A DNA stretch of 18,417 bases from Brevundimonas sp. (GCF_031082345.1 NZ_JAVHLH010000026.1:1-18417); one strand, 5' to 3'. Shown: positions 7,508 to 15,371, counted from the first letter of the stretch. The notes: generated by a model from the letters alone, not told the origin. Numbers and translations are program-made.

Positions 7508-9321
7508 TGGCCGATGGGGGAAGCCTGCCCGCGTTTCTGGGGGTTTCCCGCTCGTTGTCCGGGCGCGCCTGGCGGCAAAGACCGGCCGAGGCCGGTCTGA
7601 TCCGGGCGCATATGCAGGCGCTGAACCTGGAGGAGCCGCTGGCGCGGGCGCTGGCGGCGCGCGGGGTGCGGGCCGACCAGGGGGCGGACTTCCTGCAGCC
7701 GACGCTGAAGGCGCTGTTTCCCGACCCGTCCAGCTTCATGGACATGGATGCGGCGGCGGAGGCCATCCTCGACGGCCTGCAGGCCGGGGCCTCGATCCAC
7801 GTCTTCGCCGACTACGACGTCGACGGGGCCTCGAGCGCGGCCCTGCTGGTGCGCTGGTTCCGAGCCATGGGCGCGGACCTGCCGATCTATGTGCCGGACC
7901 GGATCACAGAGGGCTATGGCCCGAGCCCGAAGGCCTTCGACACGCTAAAGGCCTCGGGCGCCGATCTGGTGATCACCGTCGACTGCGGCGCGGCGGCCAA
8001 TGAGGCCGTGGCCCATGCGGCGGCGATCGGGCTGAAGGTCGTGGTCATCGACCACCACATGATGCGCGAGCATCCGCCGGTCTGCGCCGCCGTGGTCAAT
8101 CCCAACCGGCCGGGCTGCAACTCGGGGCAAGGCAATCTGGCGGCGGCGGGGGTGGTGTTCGTGCTGCTGGCCGCGCTGAACCGCGAGGCGCGGCGGCGCG
8201 GCCTGTTCGGGGAGATCAGGGAGCCGGACATCCGTCAGTGGCTGGATCTGGCGGCCATGGGGGCGATCTGCGACGTCACCGGCCTGACGGGATTCAACCG
8301 GGCCCTGACCAGTCTGGGCCTGCGGGTGATGTCGGACTGGGGCAATCCGGGGCTGCGGGCGCTGCTGGCGGCGGCGGGGGCCGAGCCGGGACCGGCCAAG
8401 TCGAACCACGCCGGCTTCATTCTCGGCCCGCGCATCAATGCGGGCGGGCGGATCGGCAAGTCGGACCTCGGGGCGCGACTGCTGTCGACCGATGATCCCG
8501 AGGAAGCCATGGCCCTGGCCCAGGAGCTGGACGCCCTGAACATCGCCCGCCGCGAGGTGGAAAAGCAGGTGACGGAGCAGGCCACGCGGATGGTCGAGGC
8601 CACCGGCGCCCACGCCGACGGCTCGGCCGTGGTGGTGATCGAGGGCGACGAGTGGCATCCGGGGGTGGTCGGCATCGTCGCCGGGCGGCTGCGCGAACGC
8701 TGGCGCAAGCCGGTGGTGGTGATCGGCGTCGACGCGGTGAACGGCGTCGGCAAGGGCTCGGGCCGGTCGCAGCCGGGCATGAATCTCGGCAAGGCGGTGC
8801 AGGCGGCGTGGGAGGCCGGCGTGCTGATGGCGGGCGGCGGTCACGCCATGGCGGCGGGGCTGACGGTCAAGGCCGACGACATCGGGCGGCTGCGCGACTT
8901 CCTCAACGACCGGATGGCCGGCGAGCAGGCCGCGGCCGAGGCGCTGGACGGGGTCGAGATCGACGCCCTGATCGAGCCCGGCGCGGCGAGCCGGGCCCTG
9001 TTCGAACAGTTCGAACAGCTGGCGCCGTTCGGGCCGGCCAATCCCGAGCCCCTGTTCGCCCTGGAGCATGTCGCCGTCCGCGAGCCCGTGGCCATGAACG
9101 GCGGCCATGTGCGTTGCCGTCTGGTCGGGGCCGACGGGGCGTCGGTGAAGGCCATCGCCTGGCGTTGCGCCGACCTGCCGTCGGGCAAGGCGCTGCTGGC
9201 CGGGCAGGGCGGTCTGAGCGTCGCCGGCCGGTTGAAAGCCGACGACTGGAACGGCCGCCGCGGCGTGCAGTTCGAGATCGAGGACGTCGCCGATCCGCGC
9301 ATGGCCCAGGCCGAACGCTGA
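7507..9321 (+). CDS. recJ: Single-stranded-DNA-specific exonuclease RecJ
   Basis: 5'-3' exonuclease on single-stranded DNA, used in RecF-pathway recombination and mismatch or base-excision repair. 604 residues, normal length. The DHH phosphoesterase motifs are intact: ADYDVDG (101-107), ITVDCG (156-161), the signature DHH (182-184) and a later metal-binding Asp256 in GAICDVTG. GPRINAGGRIG (308-318) and the DHHA1 motif GGGHAMAAG (443-451) follow, with the C-terminal OB-like domain to the end. The ATG overlaps the glpX stop (TGATG), the only sensible start. The gene ends 72 bp before tRNA-Glu, and that gap contains the tRNA promoter. Confidence 0.96.
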   Translation: MADGGSLPAFLGVSRSLSGRAWRQRPAEAGLIRAHMQALNLEEPLARALAARGVRADQGADFLQPTLKALFPDPSSFMDMDAAAEAILDGLQAGASIHVFADYDVDGASSAALLVRWFRAMGADLPIYVPDRITEGYGPSPKAFDTLKASGADLVITVDCGAAANEAVAHAAAIGLKVVVIDHHMMREHPPVCAAVVNPNRPGCNSGQGNLAAAGVVFVLLAALNREARRRGLFGEIREPDIRQWLDLAAMGAICDVTGLTGFNRALTSLGLRVMSDWGNPGLRALLAAAGAEPGPAKSNHAGFILGPRINAGGRIGKSDLGARLLSTDDPEEAMALAQELDALNIARREVEKQVTEQATRMVEATGAHADGSAVVVIEGDEWHPGVVGIVAGRLRERWRKPVVVIGVDAVNGVGKGSGRSQPGMNLGKAVQAAWEAGVLMAGGGHAMAAGLTVKADDIGRLRDFLNDRMAGEQAAAEALDGVEIDALIEPGAASRALFEQFEQLAPFGPANPEPLFALEHVAVREPVAMNGGHVRCRLVGADGASVKAIAWRCADLPSGKALLAGQGGLSVAGRLKADDWNGRRGVQFEIEDVADPRMAQAER

Positions 9322-9346
9322 TCGCGCTTTTCTGGGCCCAAGCGGC

Positions 9347-9375
9347 TTGCACCCCACGGAATCGGCGGCTATATC
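9347..9375 (+). promoter_or_regulatory. Promoter of the tRNA-Glu gene
   Basis: TTGCAC (9347-9352), a spacer of exactly 17 bp and TATATC (9370-9375) make a good housekeeping-type promoter. It ends 18 bp before the first tRNA base, which leaves room for only a short precursor leader. This is the clearest promoter in the window. The -10 sits in a near-palindrome, GCGGCTATATCGCCGC. Confidence 0.65.
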
Positions 9376-9393
9376 GCCGCTTCCCCGCGCAGC

Positions 9394-9468
9394 GGTCCCT
9401 TCGTCTATCGGTTAGGACGTCAGGTTTTCAACCTGAAAAGAGGGGTTCGATTCCCCTAGGGACTGCCA
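9394..9468 (+). tRNA. tRNA-Glu (anticodon UUC)
   Basis: 75 nt including an encoded CCA. Acceptor stem GGTCCCT/AGGGACT, anticodon stem TCAGG/CCTGA with loop TTTTCAA (anticodon TTC), and T arm AGGGG-TTCGATT-CCCCT. All arms fold cleanly, and the first pair is G-U. It is a single tRNA, with no integrase or duplicated 3' end nearby. Confidence 0.97.
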
Positions 9469-9731
9469 CGCGGGGCTTTCCTCACATCTTGGGTCGAAGC
9501 CGGTCCGCGACGCCGTTTGGCGCCTGCGCGCTGACGAAGAGTCCGACGGGCGGCCCGGCGGCGCCGTCCCGTGAGGCCCGAAGATCGATGCGCCGCGTCG
9601 GGCGCCGGCCAAGGGTTGCATCGGCAAAAATATTCGCTTGAAGGGCAAATCCGGCGATTTTGTCTTTTCCGCCGTTCACAGAACCGTGTTAAACAAGCTT
9701 GCCCGCAGGACGCGTGGGCAGGGGGAAGACG
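9469..9731. other. Intergenic region before the cold-shock gene
   Basis: 263 bp, the longest gap in the window. The first 150 bp are GC-rich. From about 9616 to 9700 the sequence is clearly more AT-rich (for example AAAAATATTCG at 9626-9636), which fits a promoter and leader for the cold-shock gene, but I could not find a convincing -35/-10 pair at proper spacing. No terminator hairpin with a T-tract follows the tRNA. A 65-codon minus-strand frame here is probably chance. Confidence 0.4.
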
Positions 9732-10295
9732 GTGTCTGACTACGAGGGCGTTGAGACAGTCGAGACGGTGCGTATCGCCGGCCGGGTGAAATGGTTCGAT
9801 CCCGGCAAGGGATATGGCTTCATCGTGCCCGACGAACCGACCCTGACCGGTATGAAGGACGTGCTGCTGCACATCTCCAGCCTGCGCGACAGCGGACGGG
9901 ACACGGCGGCCGAGGGCGCGCCCATCACCTGCGAATGCGCCCGGCGCCCCAAGGGCTGGCAGGTGACCGAGGTCCACGACCTGGGCGAAGGCGACCCGGA
10001 CGCCGTGACCGCGCCCCGCCGCGGCGCCTACGACAACCTGCGGCGGGACAGCCGCACGGTCCTCCCGGCGACGGACGACGGCGCCGCCCTCGAGAGCGCC
10101 ATCGTCAAATGGTTCAACCGCACCAAGGGCTACGGCTTCGTGGTCCGCGACGGCAAGCCCGGAGACATCTTTGTTCACGTCGAGACCCTGCGGCGGTGCG
10201 GACTGGACGATCTGATCCCCGGCGAACCCGTGGCCGTGCGCTTCGCCGAGGGGCCGAAGGGGCTGGTGGTCGCGGAAATCCGGCCGGCCGACTGA
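9732..10295 (+). CDS. Double cold-shock-domain protein (CspC/CspD type)
   Basis: Single-stranded nucleic-acid-binding protein, probably an RNA chaperone. 187 residues with two cold-shock domains. Domain 1 (about 18-82) has [13 protein letters not shown] and DVLLHIS. Domain 2 (about 123-184) has [13 protein letters not shown] and DIFVHVE. A polar linker of about 40 residues joins them. The aromatic RNP1 and RNP2 motifs are intact in both. Caulobacter has similar two-domain proteins, CspC and CspD, linked to stationary phase rather than cold. I chose the GTG start at 9732, preceded by the purine-rich AGGGGGA; an in-frame ATG at 9699 would add 11 unlikely residues. The DUF192 gene follows after 104 bp. 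Confidence 0.92.
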   Translation: MSDYEGVETVETVRIAGRVKWFDPGKGYGFIVPDEPTLTGMKDVLLHISSLRDSGRDTAAEGAPITCECARRPKGWQVTEVHDLGEGDPDAVTAPRRGAYDNLRRDSRTVLPATDDGAALESAIVKWFNRTKGYGFVVRDGKPGDIFVHVETLRRCGLDDLIPGEPVAVRFAEGPKGLVVAEIRPAD

Positions 10296-10399
10296 CCCCG
10301 TCGTCATGACCGCTCGCCCCCGGCGTCGGCGGCGGCTATGCTGGGCCTTGCCGCGCGCGCGGATCGGCGCAAATTGCGGCGGACTGTCTTGAGGGTGGA

Positions 10400-10879
10400 A
10401 TGATGTTGGTTCGTAGCGGCATTCTGGCGGGCCTCGCCGGCCTGGTTCTGCTGGCCGGATGCGCCGGCGCGGGGACGGCGACGGGGCCGAACGGCGAACC
10501 GCTGGAGCCGCTGACGGTCGTCACGGCCACCGGCGAGCACCGGTTCATGGTCGAGATCGCCGACGAGGAGCCGGAGCGCCAGCGCGGCCTCATGCACCGC
10601 GAGCCGCTGGCCGACGACCGCGGCATGCTGTTCCAGTTCCCCGACGTGGCCGAGCGCAGCTTCTGGATGCACAACACGCCCAGCTCGCTGGACATCATCT
10701 ACATCGATCCCTACGGCCGCATCGTCTCGATCGCCGAGCGCGCGACCCCGAACTCCGACGCCATGATCCCGTCGAACGGACCGGCCAGCGGCGTGCTGGA
10801 GCTCCGCGCGGGCCGCGCCGACGAGATCGGCGCCAAACCGGGCGACCGGGTCCGCCATCCGTTCTTCGCCTCGGAATAA
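10400..10879 (+). CDS. DUF192 (UPF0127) family lipoprotein
   Basis: 159 residues: a hydrophobic signal sequence with lipobox LAGC (Cys21), then a DUF192 domain from about residue 38 to 155. Family marks are RQRGLMHRE (60-68), FWMHNT (88-93) and the LDIIYID strand (97-103). The biochemical role of this family is not established. The lipobox places this member in the envelope. Two adjacent ATG codons (10400, 10403) are possible starts; GAGG at 10391 precedes them at short spacing. It may be co-transcribed with the cold-shock gene 104 bp upstream. tRNA-Pro begins 48 bp after its stop. Confidence 0.92.
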   Translation: MMLVRSGILAGLAGLVLLAGCAGAGTATGPNGEPLEPLTVVTATGEHRFMVEIADEEPERQRGLMHREPLADDRGMLFQFPDVAERSFWMHNTPSSLDIIYIDPYGRIVSIAERATPNSDAMIPSNGPASGVLELRAGRADEIGAKPGDRVRHPFFASE

Positions 10880-10927
10880 GCCTCGTTGCGGCGGGGGGCG
10901 TCGCGTGGCAAAGACCCGCCTCTGGAT

Positions 10928-11004
<77 letters not shown>

Positions 11005-11034
11005 GTCCGGACGGCGGCGCCGTCTTTCAATCCC

Positions 11035-12321
11035 TCAAACCGCCGCCAGCGCCTGCTCCAGATCGGCGTACAGGTCGTCGACGTTCTCGATGCCGACCGA
11101 AAGCCGGACGAGATTGTCGCCGATGCCGCAGCGGGCCTTGGCTTCGTCACTGTAGTCCGAATGGGTCGTGCTGGAGGGGTGGGAGACCAGGCTTTCGGTG
11201 CCGCCCAAGCTGACGGCCAGCTTGAACAGCCGCAGGGCGTTGAGCATGCGGAAGGCCTCGGCCTCGCCGCCCTTGAGCCGCAGCGAGAAGGTGGAGCCGG
11301 CGCCCAGACACTGACGCGCGAAGATCGCCTGCTGCCCGGGCGAGCTCTCGGCGCCGCCGGCGTCCAGGACGGCCTCGATCTTCGCATGACCGCGCAAGCG
11401 CCGGATCAGCTCGACGGCGTTGGCCTGCGAGCGCTCCATGCGGATGTGCAGGGTCTCGAGGCTGCGCATCAGCAGCCAGGCGGTGTGGGGATCGGTCACC
11501 GTGCCGCAGATCGTTCGCATCTCGGCCACCCGACCCATCAGATCGGCGCGGCCCATGCAGGCGCCGGCGATAAGGTCGGAGTGGCCGCCAACGTATTTGG
11601 TCAGGGAGTACAGGATCAGGTCGGCGCCGTGCGCGAGGGGCTTCTGCCACAGCGGTCCGAGGAAGGTGTTGTCGACCACCAGCGGCGGCGCTTCTGCCTG
11701 ACCCAGCGCCTTGATGGCGGCGGCGGCGGCCTGGAGGTCGATCAGTTGGTTGGTCGGATTGGCCGGGGTCTCGACATAGACGGCGGCCAGCCGTCCCCCG
11801 CGTGCCTTAGCCCGTTTGGCGGCTTCGCCGATGGCGCGGGTCAGGGCCTCGCCGCCGTCGGCGTCGGCGACGCTGACGGTCTCGACCCCCATGCGCGGCA
11901 GGATGCGGTCGAACAGGTATTCTGTGCCGCCGTAGGCCGGGGCCGTATAGACCACCACGTCATTCGGGCGGCTGAGCGCCAGGATGGTGGTCGAGATCGC
12001 CGCCATGCCGCTGGAGAAGACCAGGGCCTTGTCGGCCCCGTCCCAGACGGCGAGCCGGTCCTCGAGAATCTCGAGGTTGGGATTGTTGATCCGGGAGTAG
12101 ATCAGGCCGAGAGCCTCGTCCGGTTCCTTCTCGCGCAGGCCGTAGGCCACCTCGAAGAAGCGCTTGCCGTCCTCGGCCGATTTGAAGACGAAGGTCGAAG
12201 TCTGGAAGATCGGAACCTTGATCGACCCCTCGGACAGGGCGGGATCGTAGCCGTAGCCCATCATCAGGGTCTCGGGCGACAGGGGGCGGTCGCCGATCAT
12301 GCGGCTGCGATGTCTACTCAT
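11035..12321 (-). CDS. Cystathionine gamma-synthase / methionine gamma-lyase family PLP enzyme
   Basis: PLP-dependent enzyme of sulfur amino acid metabolism, 428 residues. PLP lysine is Lys242 in SLTKYVGGHSD; Asp217 in VVDNTF binds the cofactor nitrogen; YSR (75-77) contributes to phosphate binding across the dimer. The Cys found at the active site of typical methionine gamma-lyases (YGC) is Gly here (AYGGT, 130-133), so cleavage of methionine is not indicated. Synthase versus lyase cannot be decided from sequence alone. The ATG at 12321 has GGAGGG on the minus strand at 12331-12336 and a candidate promoter just upstream. The gene diverges from the NDUFS4-like gene. A second family member lies at 14145-15326. 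Confidence 0.9.
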   Translation of the reverse strand: MSRHRSRMIGDRPLSPETLMMGYGYDPALSEGSIKVPIFQTSTFVFKSAEDGKRFFEVAYGLREKEPDEALGLIYSRINNPNLEILEDRLAVWDGADKALVFSSGMAAISTTILALSRPNDVVVYTAPAYGGTEYLFDRILPRMGVETVSVADADGGEALTRAIGEAAKRAKARGGRLAAVYVETPANPTNQLIDLQAAAAAIKALGQAEAPPLVVDNTFLGPLWQKPLAHGADLILYSLTKYVGGHSDLIAGACMGRADLMGRVAEMRTICGTVTDPHTAWLLMRSLETLHIRMERSQANAVELIRRLRGHAKIEAVLDAGGAESSPGQQAIFARQCLGAGSTFSLRLKGGEAEAFRMLNALRLFKLAVSLGGTESLVSHPSSTTHSDYSDEAKARCGIGDNLVRLSVGIENVDDLYADLEQALAAV

Positions 12322-12347
12322 ACTGGATGTCCCTCCACGGACGGGCC

Positions 12348-12376
12348 CTGATAGGGTGTCGGGCGGCGTCCGCCAA
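12348..12376 (-). promoter_or_regulatory. Candidate promoter of the gamma-synthase family gene
   Basis: On the minus strand TTGGCG (12371-12376), a 17-bp spacer and TATCAG (12348-12353) form a housekeeping-type promoter. Transcription would start near 12341, giving a 20-nt leader that contains the ribosome site. The spacer includes a small hairpin, GGCGG-CGT-CCGCC. Confidence 0.45.
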
Positions 12377-12383
12377 GCGACGC

Positions 12384-12412
12384 TGGACCGATCGCCGGGC
12401 AGCCAGTATCAG
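12384..12412 (+). promoter_or_regulatory. Candidate promoter of the NDUFS4-like gene
   Basis: TGGACC (12384-12389), a 17-bp spacer and TATCAG (12407-12412) on the plus strand. The -10 is identical to that of the divergent minus-strand promoter; the -35 is a weaker match. The predicted start near 12419 leaves a leader of about 39 nt before the ATG at 12458. Confidence 0.4.
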
Positions 12413-12457
12413 GACCCCCGAGGGACGCCGCCAATTTCGCCGACAGGACCAGACCCC

Positions 12458-12763
12458 ATGCTCGCCCGCATCTACCGCCCCGCCAAGACGGCCATGCAGT
12501 CCGGCAAGGGCGCGACCAGACACTGGCGGCTTGAGTTCGAACCGGCGTCGGCGCGCACCATCGATCCGCTGATGGGCTGGACCAGTTCGGCCGACATGAA
12601 CGGCCAGGTGCGGCTCGACTTCGACTCGCAGGAGGAGGCGGTGGCCTACGCCGAGCGCCACGGCATCCCGTTCCGCCTGCACGAGCCGCAGGAGGCGCCG
12701 GTGATCCTCAAGGCCTATGCCGACAATTTCGCCACCAGCCGCAAGGTCCCGTGGACGCACTGA
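12458..12763 (+). CDS. NDUFS4-like complex I accessory subunit (ETC complex I subunit region)
   Basis: 101-residue soluble protein of the NDUFS4/AQDQ family (ETC complex I subunit), found in alphaproteobacteria and mitochondria, where it supports assembly or stability of NADH:quinone oxidoreductase on the cytoplasmic side. The opening ARIYRPAKTAMQSG, the central HWRLEFEP and DPLMGWTSSADMNGQ, the helix EEAVAYAERHG and the closing YADNFA..RKVPWTH are all characteristic. ATG 12458 is chosen because the frame upstream is low-complexity and the protein starts as family members do. A hairpin GCGGCTC-loop-GAGCCGC at 12793-12813 follows the stop and could end the transcript, although no T-run follows it. 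It stands apart from any nuo genes. Confidence 0.92.
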   Translation: MLARIYRPAKTAMQSGKGATRHWRLEFEPASARTIDPLMGWTSSADMNGQVRLDFDSQEEAVAYAERHGIPFRLHEPQEAPVILKAYADNFATSRKVPWTH

Positions 12764-12771
12764 ATTTTGGT

Positions 12772-12835
12772 GCGGCTAACGCTCGCCGCGCGGCGGCTCG
12801 CTGCTTGAGCCGCGGGGTCAGGGCGGCTAACGCTC
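12772..12835 (+). repeat. Direct repeat pair flanking a hairpin, before tRNA-Arg
   Basis: GCGGCTAACGCTC occurs at 12772-12784 and again at 12823-12835. Between the copies lies a 7-bp hairpin, GCGGCTC-GCTGCTT-GAGCCGC (12793-12813). The second copy, with TTGAGCC (12805-12811) 14 bp ahead of its GCTAACGC, loosely resembles the Caulobacter housekeeping promoter pattern TTGACGS-N10-14-GCTANAWC, 14 bp before the tRNA. It could therefore be the tRNA-Arg promoter, with the first copy a duplication. Confidence 0.45.
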
Positions 12836-12847
12836 ACCAGCCTTTGG

Positions 12848-12924
12848 GCGCCCATAGCTCAACCGGATAGAGCACCCGCCTTCTAAGCGGACGGTTGCAG
12901 GTTCGAGTCCTGCTGGGCGCGCCA
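12848..12924 (+). tRNA. tRNA-Arg (anticodon UCU)
   Basis: 77 nt with encoded CCA. Acceptor stem GCGCCCA/TGGGCGC, D stem GCTC/GAGC, anticodon stem CCCGC/GCGGA (the outermost pair is a C-A mismatch) with loop CTTCTAA (anticodon TCT), and T arm GCAGG-TTCGAGT-CCTGC. It reads AGA codons, which are rare in such a GC-rich genome. Confidence 0.96.
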
Positions 12925-12961
12925 TCCGGCAACCGGCCACGAGCGTGGCCGTTGAGGGTCG

Positions 12962-13735
12962 GTGAAGATCGCCACCTTCAACATCAACGGGATCAACACC
13001 CGGCTGGCCAATCTGCTGGAATGGCTGGAGGCGGCGCGGCCGGACGTGGTCTGCCTGCAGGAGCTGAAGGCCACGGACGCGCAGTTTCCGGCCGAGGCGA
13101 TCCGGGCGCTGGGCTACCACGCCGTCTGGAAGGGCGAGCACCGCTGGAACGGGGTGGCGATCCTGGCGCGCGATGCGGCGCCCGTGGTGACGCGGCGCAG
13201 CCTGCCCGGCGACGAGACCGACGCCCAGAGCCGCTATCTGGAGGCGGCGGTCGACGGGGTGCTGGTCGCCTCGCTCTACCTGCCCAACGGCAATCCGCAG
13301 CCGGGGCCGAAATTCGACTACAAGCTGGCGTGGATGGAGCGGCTGAACGCCCATGCGGCGTCGCTGCTGGAGAGCGGGGCGCCCGTGGTGCTGGCGGGGG
13401 ACTACAACGTCGTGCCGACCGAGGCCGATATCTACAACAGCCGCTCGTGGAAGAAGGACGCCCTGCTGCAGCCCGAGAGCCGGGCGGCGTTCGCGCGGCT
13501 GCTGGACCACGGCTGGACCGACGCCCTGCGCGAACGATACCCGGACGACCCGCCGCCGTGGACCTTCTGGCAGTATTTCCGGCAGGCGTGGGAGCGGGAC
13601 GCGGGGCTGAGGATCGACCACCTGCTGCTGAGCCCGGCGGCGGCGGAACGGCTGACGGATTCCGGCGTGGACCGGACCGTGCGCGGGCGCGAGCGGGCCA
13701 GCGACCACGCCCCGGTGTGGATCGAACTGGACTGA
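12962..13735 (+). CDS. xth: Exodeoxyribonuclease III (AP endonuclease family)
   Basis: Mg2+-dependent DNA repair enzyme: 3'-5' exonuclease and AP endonuclease in base excision repair. 257 residues, normal length. The catalytic set is complete: Asn7 (FNING), Glu34 (LQELKA), Tyr106 (SLYLPNG), Asp147 and Asn149 (LAGDYNVVPTEADIYN), Asp219 (RIDHLLLS), Asp248 and His249 (ASDHAPVW). The start is GTG 12962, giving MKIATFNINGIN as in homologues; the ribosome site is weak (GAGG). It begins 37 nt after tRNA-Arg, and only 3 nt separate its stop from the next ATG, so it forms an operon with the small downstream gene. Confidence 0.96.
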   Translation: MKIATFNINGINTRLANLLEWLEAARPDVVCLQELKATDAQFPAEAIRALGYHAVWKGEHRWNGVAILARDAAPVVTRRSLPGDETDAQSRYLEAAVDGVLVASLYLPNGNPQPGPKFDYKLAWMERLNAHAASLLESGAPVVLAGDYNVVPTEADIYNSRSWKKDALLQPESRAAFARLLDHGWTDALRERYPDDPPPWTFWQYFRQAWERDAGLRIDHLLLSPAAAERLTDSGVDRTVRGRERASDHAPVWIELD

Positions 13736-13738
13736 GCT

Positions 13739-14155
13739 ATGGCGCGAAAACTGAAGGTGTTCTGCTATTCCGACGGCTTCCATTCCTGGACCGTGGCGGC
13801 GCCGTCGCGGGCCAAGGCCCTGGAAGCGTGGGGCGTGAAGCGCGACCTGTTTTCGGACGGGGCGGCCAAGGAGATCGACATCGGACCGGATCGTGAGGCG
13901 GCGCTGGCCTCGCCGGGCGAGCTGATCGAGCGCGGGCTGGCGGTGGACGTCGGTGCGGTCGCGCGGAAGACGGCGCCGAAAGCGAAGAAGCCAGAGCCGT
14001 CCGACGCGAAGGCGAAGGCGCGGGTCGAGGCGCTGGAGGCCAAAGCGGCGGCGCTGGATGAGGCGCAGGCGGAGGAGCTGGCGAAACGGCAGGCGAAGGC
14101 GCGCAACGTGTTGGCGGCGAAGCTGAAGGCGGCGCGGGCGAAGGTCAGCGGATAG
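13739..14155 (+). CDS. Hypothetical Lys/Ala-rich protein with C-terminal coiled coil
   Basis: 138 residues. The N-terminal third (KLKVFCYSDGFHSWTVAAPS..ALEAWGV) looks like a small folded domain. From about residue 78 onward the protein is Ala/Lys/Glu-rich and probably a long helix or coiled coil (ARVEALEAKAAALDEAQ...). Such tails attract names like TolA-like or cell-envelope protein in databases, but only by composition; there is no TolA domain and no signal peptide or membrane helix. The ATG lies 3 nt after the exonuclease III stop, so the two are translated from one transcript. The 3' end overlaps the convergent cystathionine beta-lyase gene by 11 nt. A DNA-related role is possible from context only. 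Confidence 0.8.
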   Translation: MARKLKVFCYSDGFHSWTVAAPSRAKALEAWGVKRDLFSDGAAKEIDIGPDREAALASPGELIERGLAVDVGAVARKTAPKAKKPEPSDAKAKARVEALEAKAAALDEAQAEELAKRQAKARNVLAAKLKAARAKVSG

Positions 14156-15326
14156 CGTTGCGCCAGGCGGCGAGGCCTTGCGCGAGGTCGGCGATCAGGT
14201 CGGCGGGATCCTCGAGGCCGATGTGGAGGCGGAGCAGTTCGCCCCCCAGCGTCGGCGGGGCGCGGCGGAGGTCGAGGTGGCCGGTCTCGTGGGTGATCAG
14301 GCTTTCGAACCCGCCCCAGGAATAGCCGAGGCCGAACAGCTCAAGGGCGGTCATCAGGGCGTGGGCGGCGATTTCGGATCCGCCCCGCATGACGACGCCG
14401 AAGATGGAGGCGGCGCCCGTGTAGTCGCGGCGCCAGAGGTCGTGGCCGGGATCGCCGGGCAGGGCGGGGTAAAGGACCCGGGCGACCTCCGGGCGGGCCT
14501 GCAGCCATTCGGCGACGATGAGGGCCGAGCGGGCCTGTTCGGCGTAGCGCAGCGGCAGGGTGCGCAGGCCGCGCAGGGCCAGCCAGGCGTCGTCGGGCGA
14601 GACCCGCCAGCCGAGATCCTCGATCGTCTCCGCGATCGGACGGCCGACGGCGGGACCGGCGACGGCGATCGAGCCCATCAGCAGGTCGGAGTGGCCGCCG
14701 ACGTATTTGGTCAGCGCCTGGACGCTGACGTCGACGCCGTGGTCCAGCGGGCGGAAGGCGAGGCCGGCGGCCCAGGTGTTGTCCATGACGGTCAGGACGC
14801 CGCGCTCGCGGCAGGCGGCGGCCAGGGCCGGGACGTCGGCCAGTTCGAAGGTCAGGGAGGCGGGGGACTCGATTAGCAGCAGCCGGGTGCGGTCGGTCAG
14901 GGCCGCGAGGATGTCGGCGACGGAGGCGTCGGGCGCGTGGAAGTCGGCGCCGACGCCGCGCGCCTTCAGGTGGCGATTGAGGAAGCGGCGGGAGGGTCCG
15001 TACAGGGCGTCGGTCGTCAGAACCGCGTCGCCGGGCCGGAGCAGGGCGATCAGGGGGACGGTGACGGCGGCGAGGCCCGAGGGGACCAGCCAGGCCTCGG
15101 TCGCGCCCTCCAGATCGGCGAGGGCGGCGCGCAGTTCGCGGGCGGCGGTCAGATCCTCGATGCCGTAGACCGGACCGGCGCCCTCGTCCCGCATGGCCGC
15201 GGGATCGTCGTTGAGCAGGGTCGAGGCGCGCTCGACCGGCGGACTGACCGGCCGGCGGCCGCCGCCGCGTCGGGTGGCGAAGGCGATCAGTCGGGTGCGG
15301 GCGGCGGGATCGGGCTGGTCGGTCAT
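14145..15326 (-). CDS. metC: Cystathionine beta-lyase-like PLP enzyme
   Basis: PLP enzyme that in the family splits cystathionine to homocysteine, pyruvate and ammonia. 393 residues. Lys207 in QALTKYVGGHSD holds PLP, Asp182 in MDNTW pairs with the ring nitrogen, and Tyr109 in ALYGPS stacks on the cofactor. The C-terminal GYSWGGFESL segment is typical of MetC. The YxR motif that normally gives Tyr and Arg to the PLP phosphate reads YGI (54-56): the Arg is replaced by Ile. The ATG at 15326 starts the usual N-terminus. The gene faces away from the binding-protein gene and overlaps the upstream convergent gene by 11 nt at its 3' end. The gene symbol is by similarity; another cystathionine or sulfur substrate is possible. 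Confidence 0.85.
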   Translation of the reverse strand: MTDQPDPAARTRLIAFATRRGGGRRPVSPPVERASTLLNDDPAAMRDEGAGPVYGIEDLTAARELRAALADLEGATEAWLVPSGLAAVTVPLIALLRPGDAVLTTDALYGPSRRFLNRHLKARGVGADFHAPDASVADILAALTDRTRLLLIESPASLTFELADVPALAAACRERGVLTVMDNTWAAGLAFRPLDHGVDVSVQALTKYVGGHSDLLMGSIAVAGPAVGRPIAETIEDLGWRVSPDDAWLALRGLRTLPLRYAEQARSALIVAEWLQARPEVARVLYPALPGDPGHDLWRRDYTGAASIFGVVMRGGSEIAAHALMTALELFGLGYSWGGFESLITHETGHLDLRRAPPTLGGELLRLHIGLEDPADLIADLAQGLAAWRNAIR

Positions 15327-15342
15327 GAAGGCCGGTCGAGGG

Positions 15343-15371
15343 TTGCGGTTCAGGCTCCAAAGGCCTCTAAA
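15343..15371 (+). promoter_or_regulatory. Candidate promoter of the binding-protein/symporter unit
   Basis: TTGCGG (15343-15348), a 17-bp spacer and TCTAAA (15366-15371). Transcription would start near 15378, about 39 nt before the favoured ATG at 15417. No separate promoter is visible in the 27 nt before the symporter gene. Confidence 0.4.

Noticed and set aside
9482..9679. 65-codon minus-strand frame with a GTG start in the gap before the cold-shock gene
   Set aside because: Codon use looks fair, but there is no ribosome site, no recognisable domain, and it covers the likely promoter and leader of the cold-shock gene. Conservation would be needed to revive it.
12322..12457. Possible SAM-type riboswitch ahead of the gamma-synthase family gene
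   Set aside because: The candidate promoter leaves a leader of only about 20 nt, and I see none of the conserved SAM-II core segments in the region.
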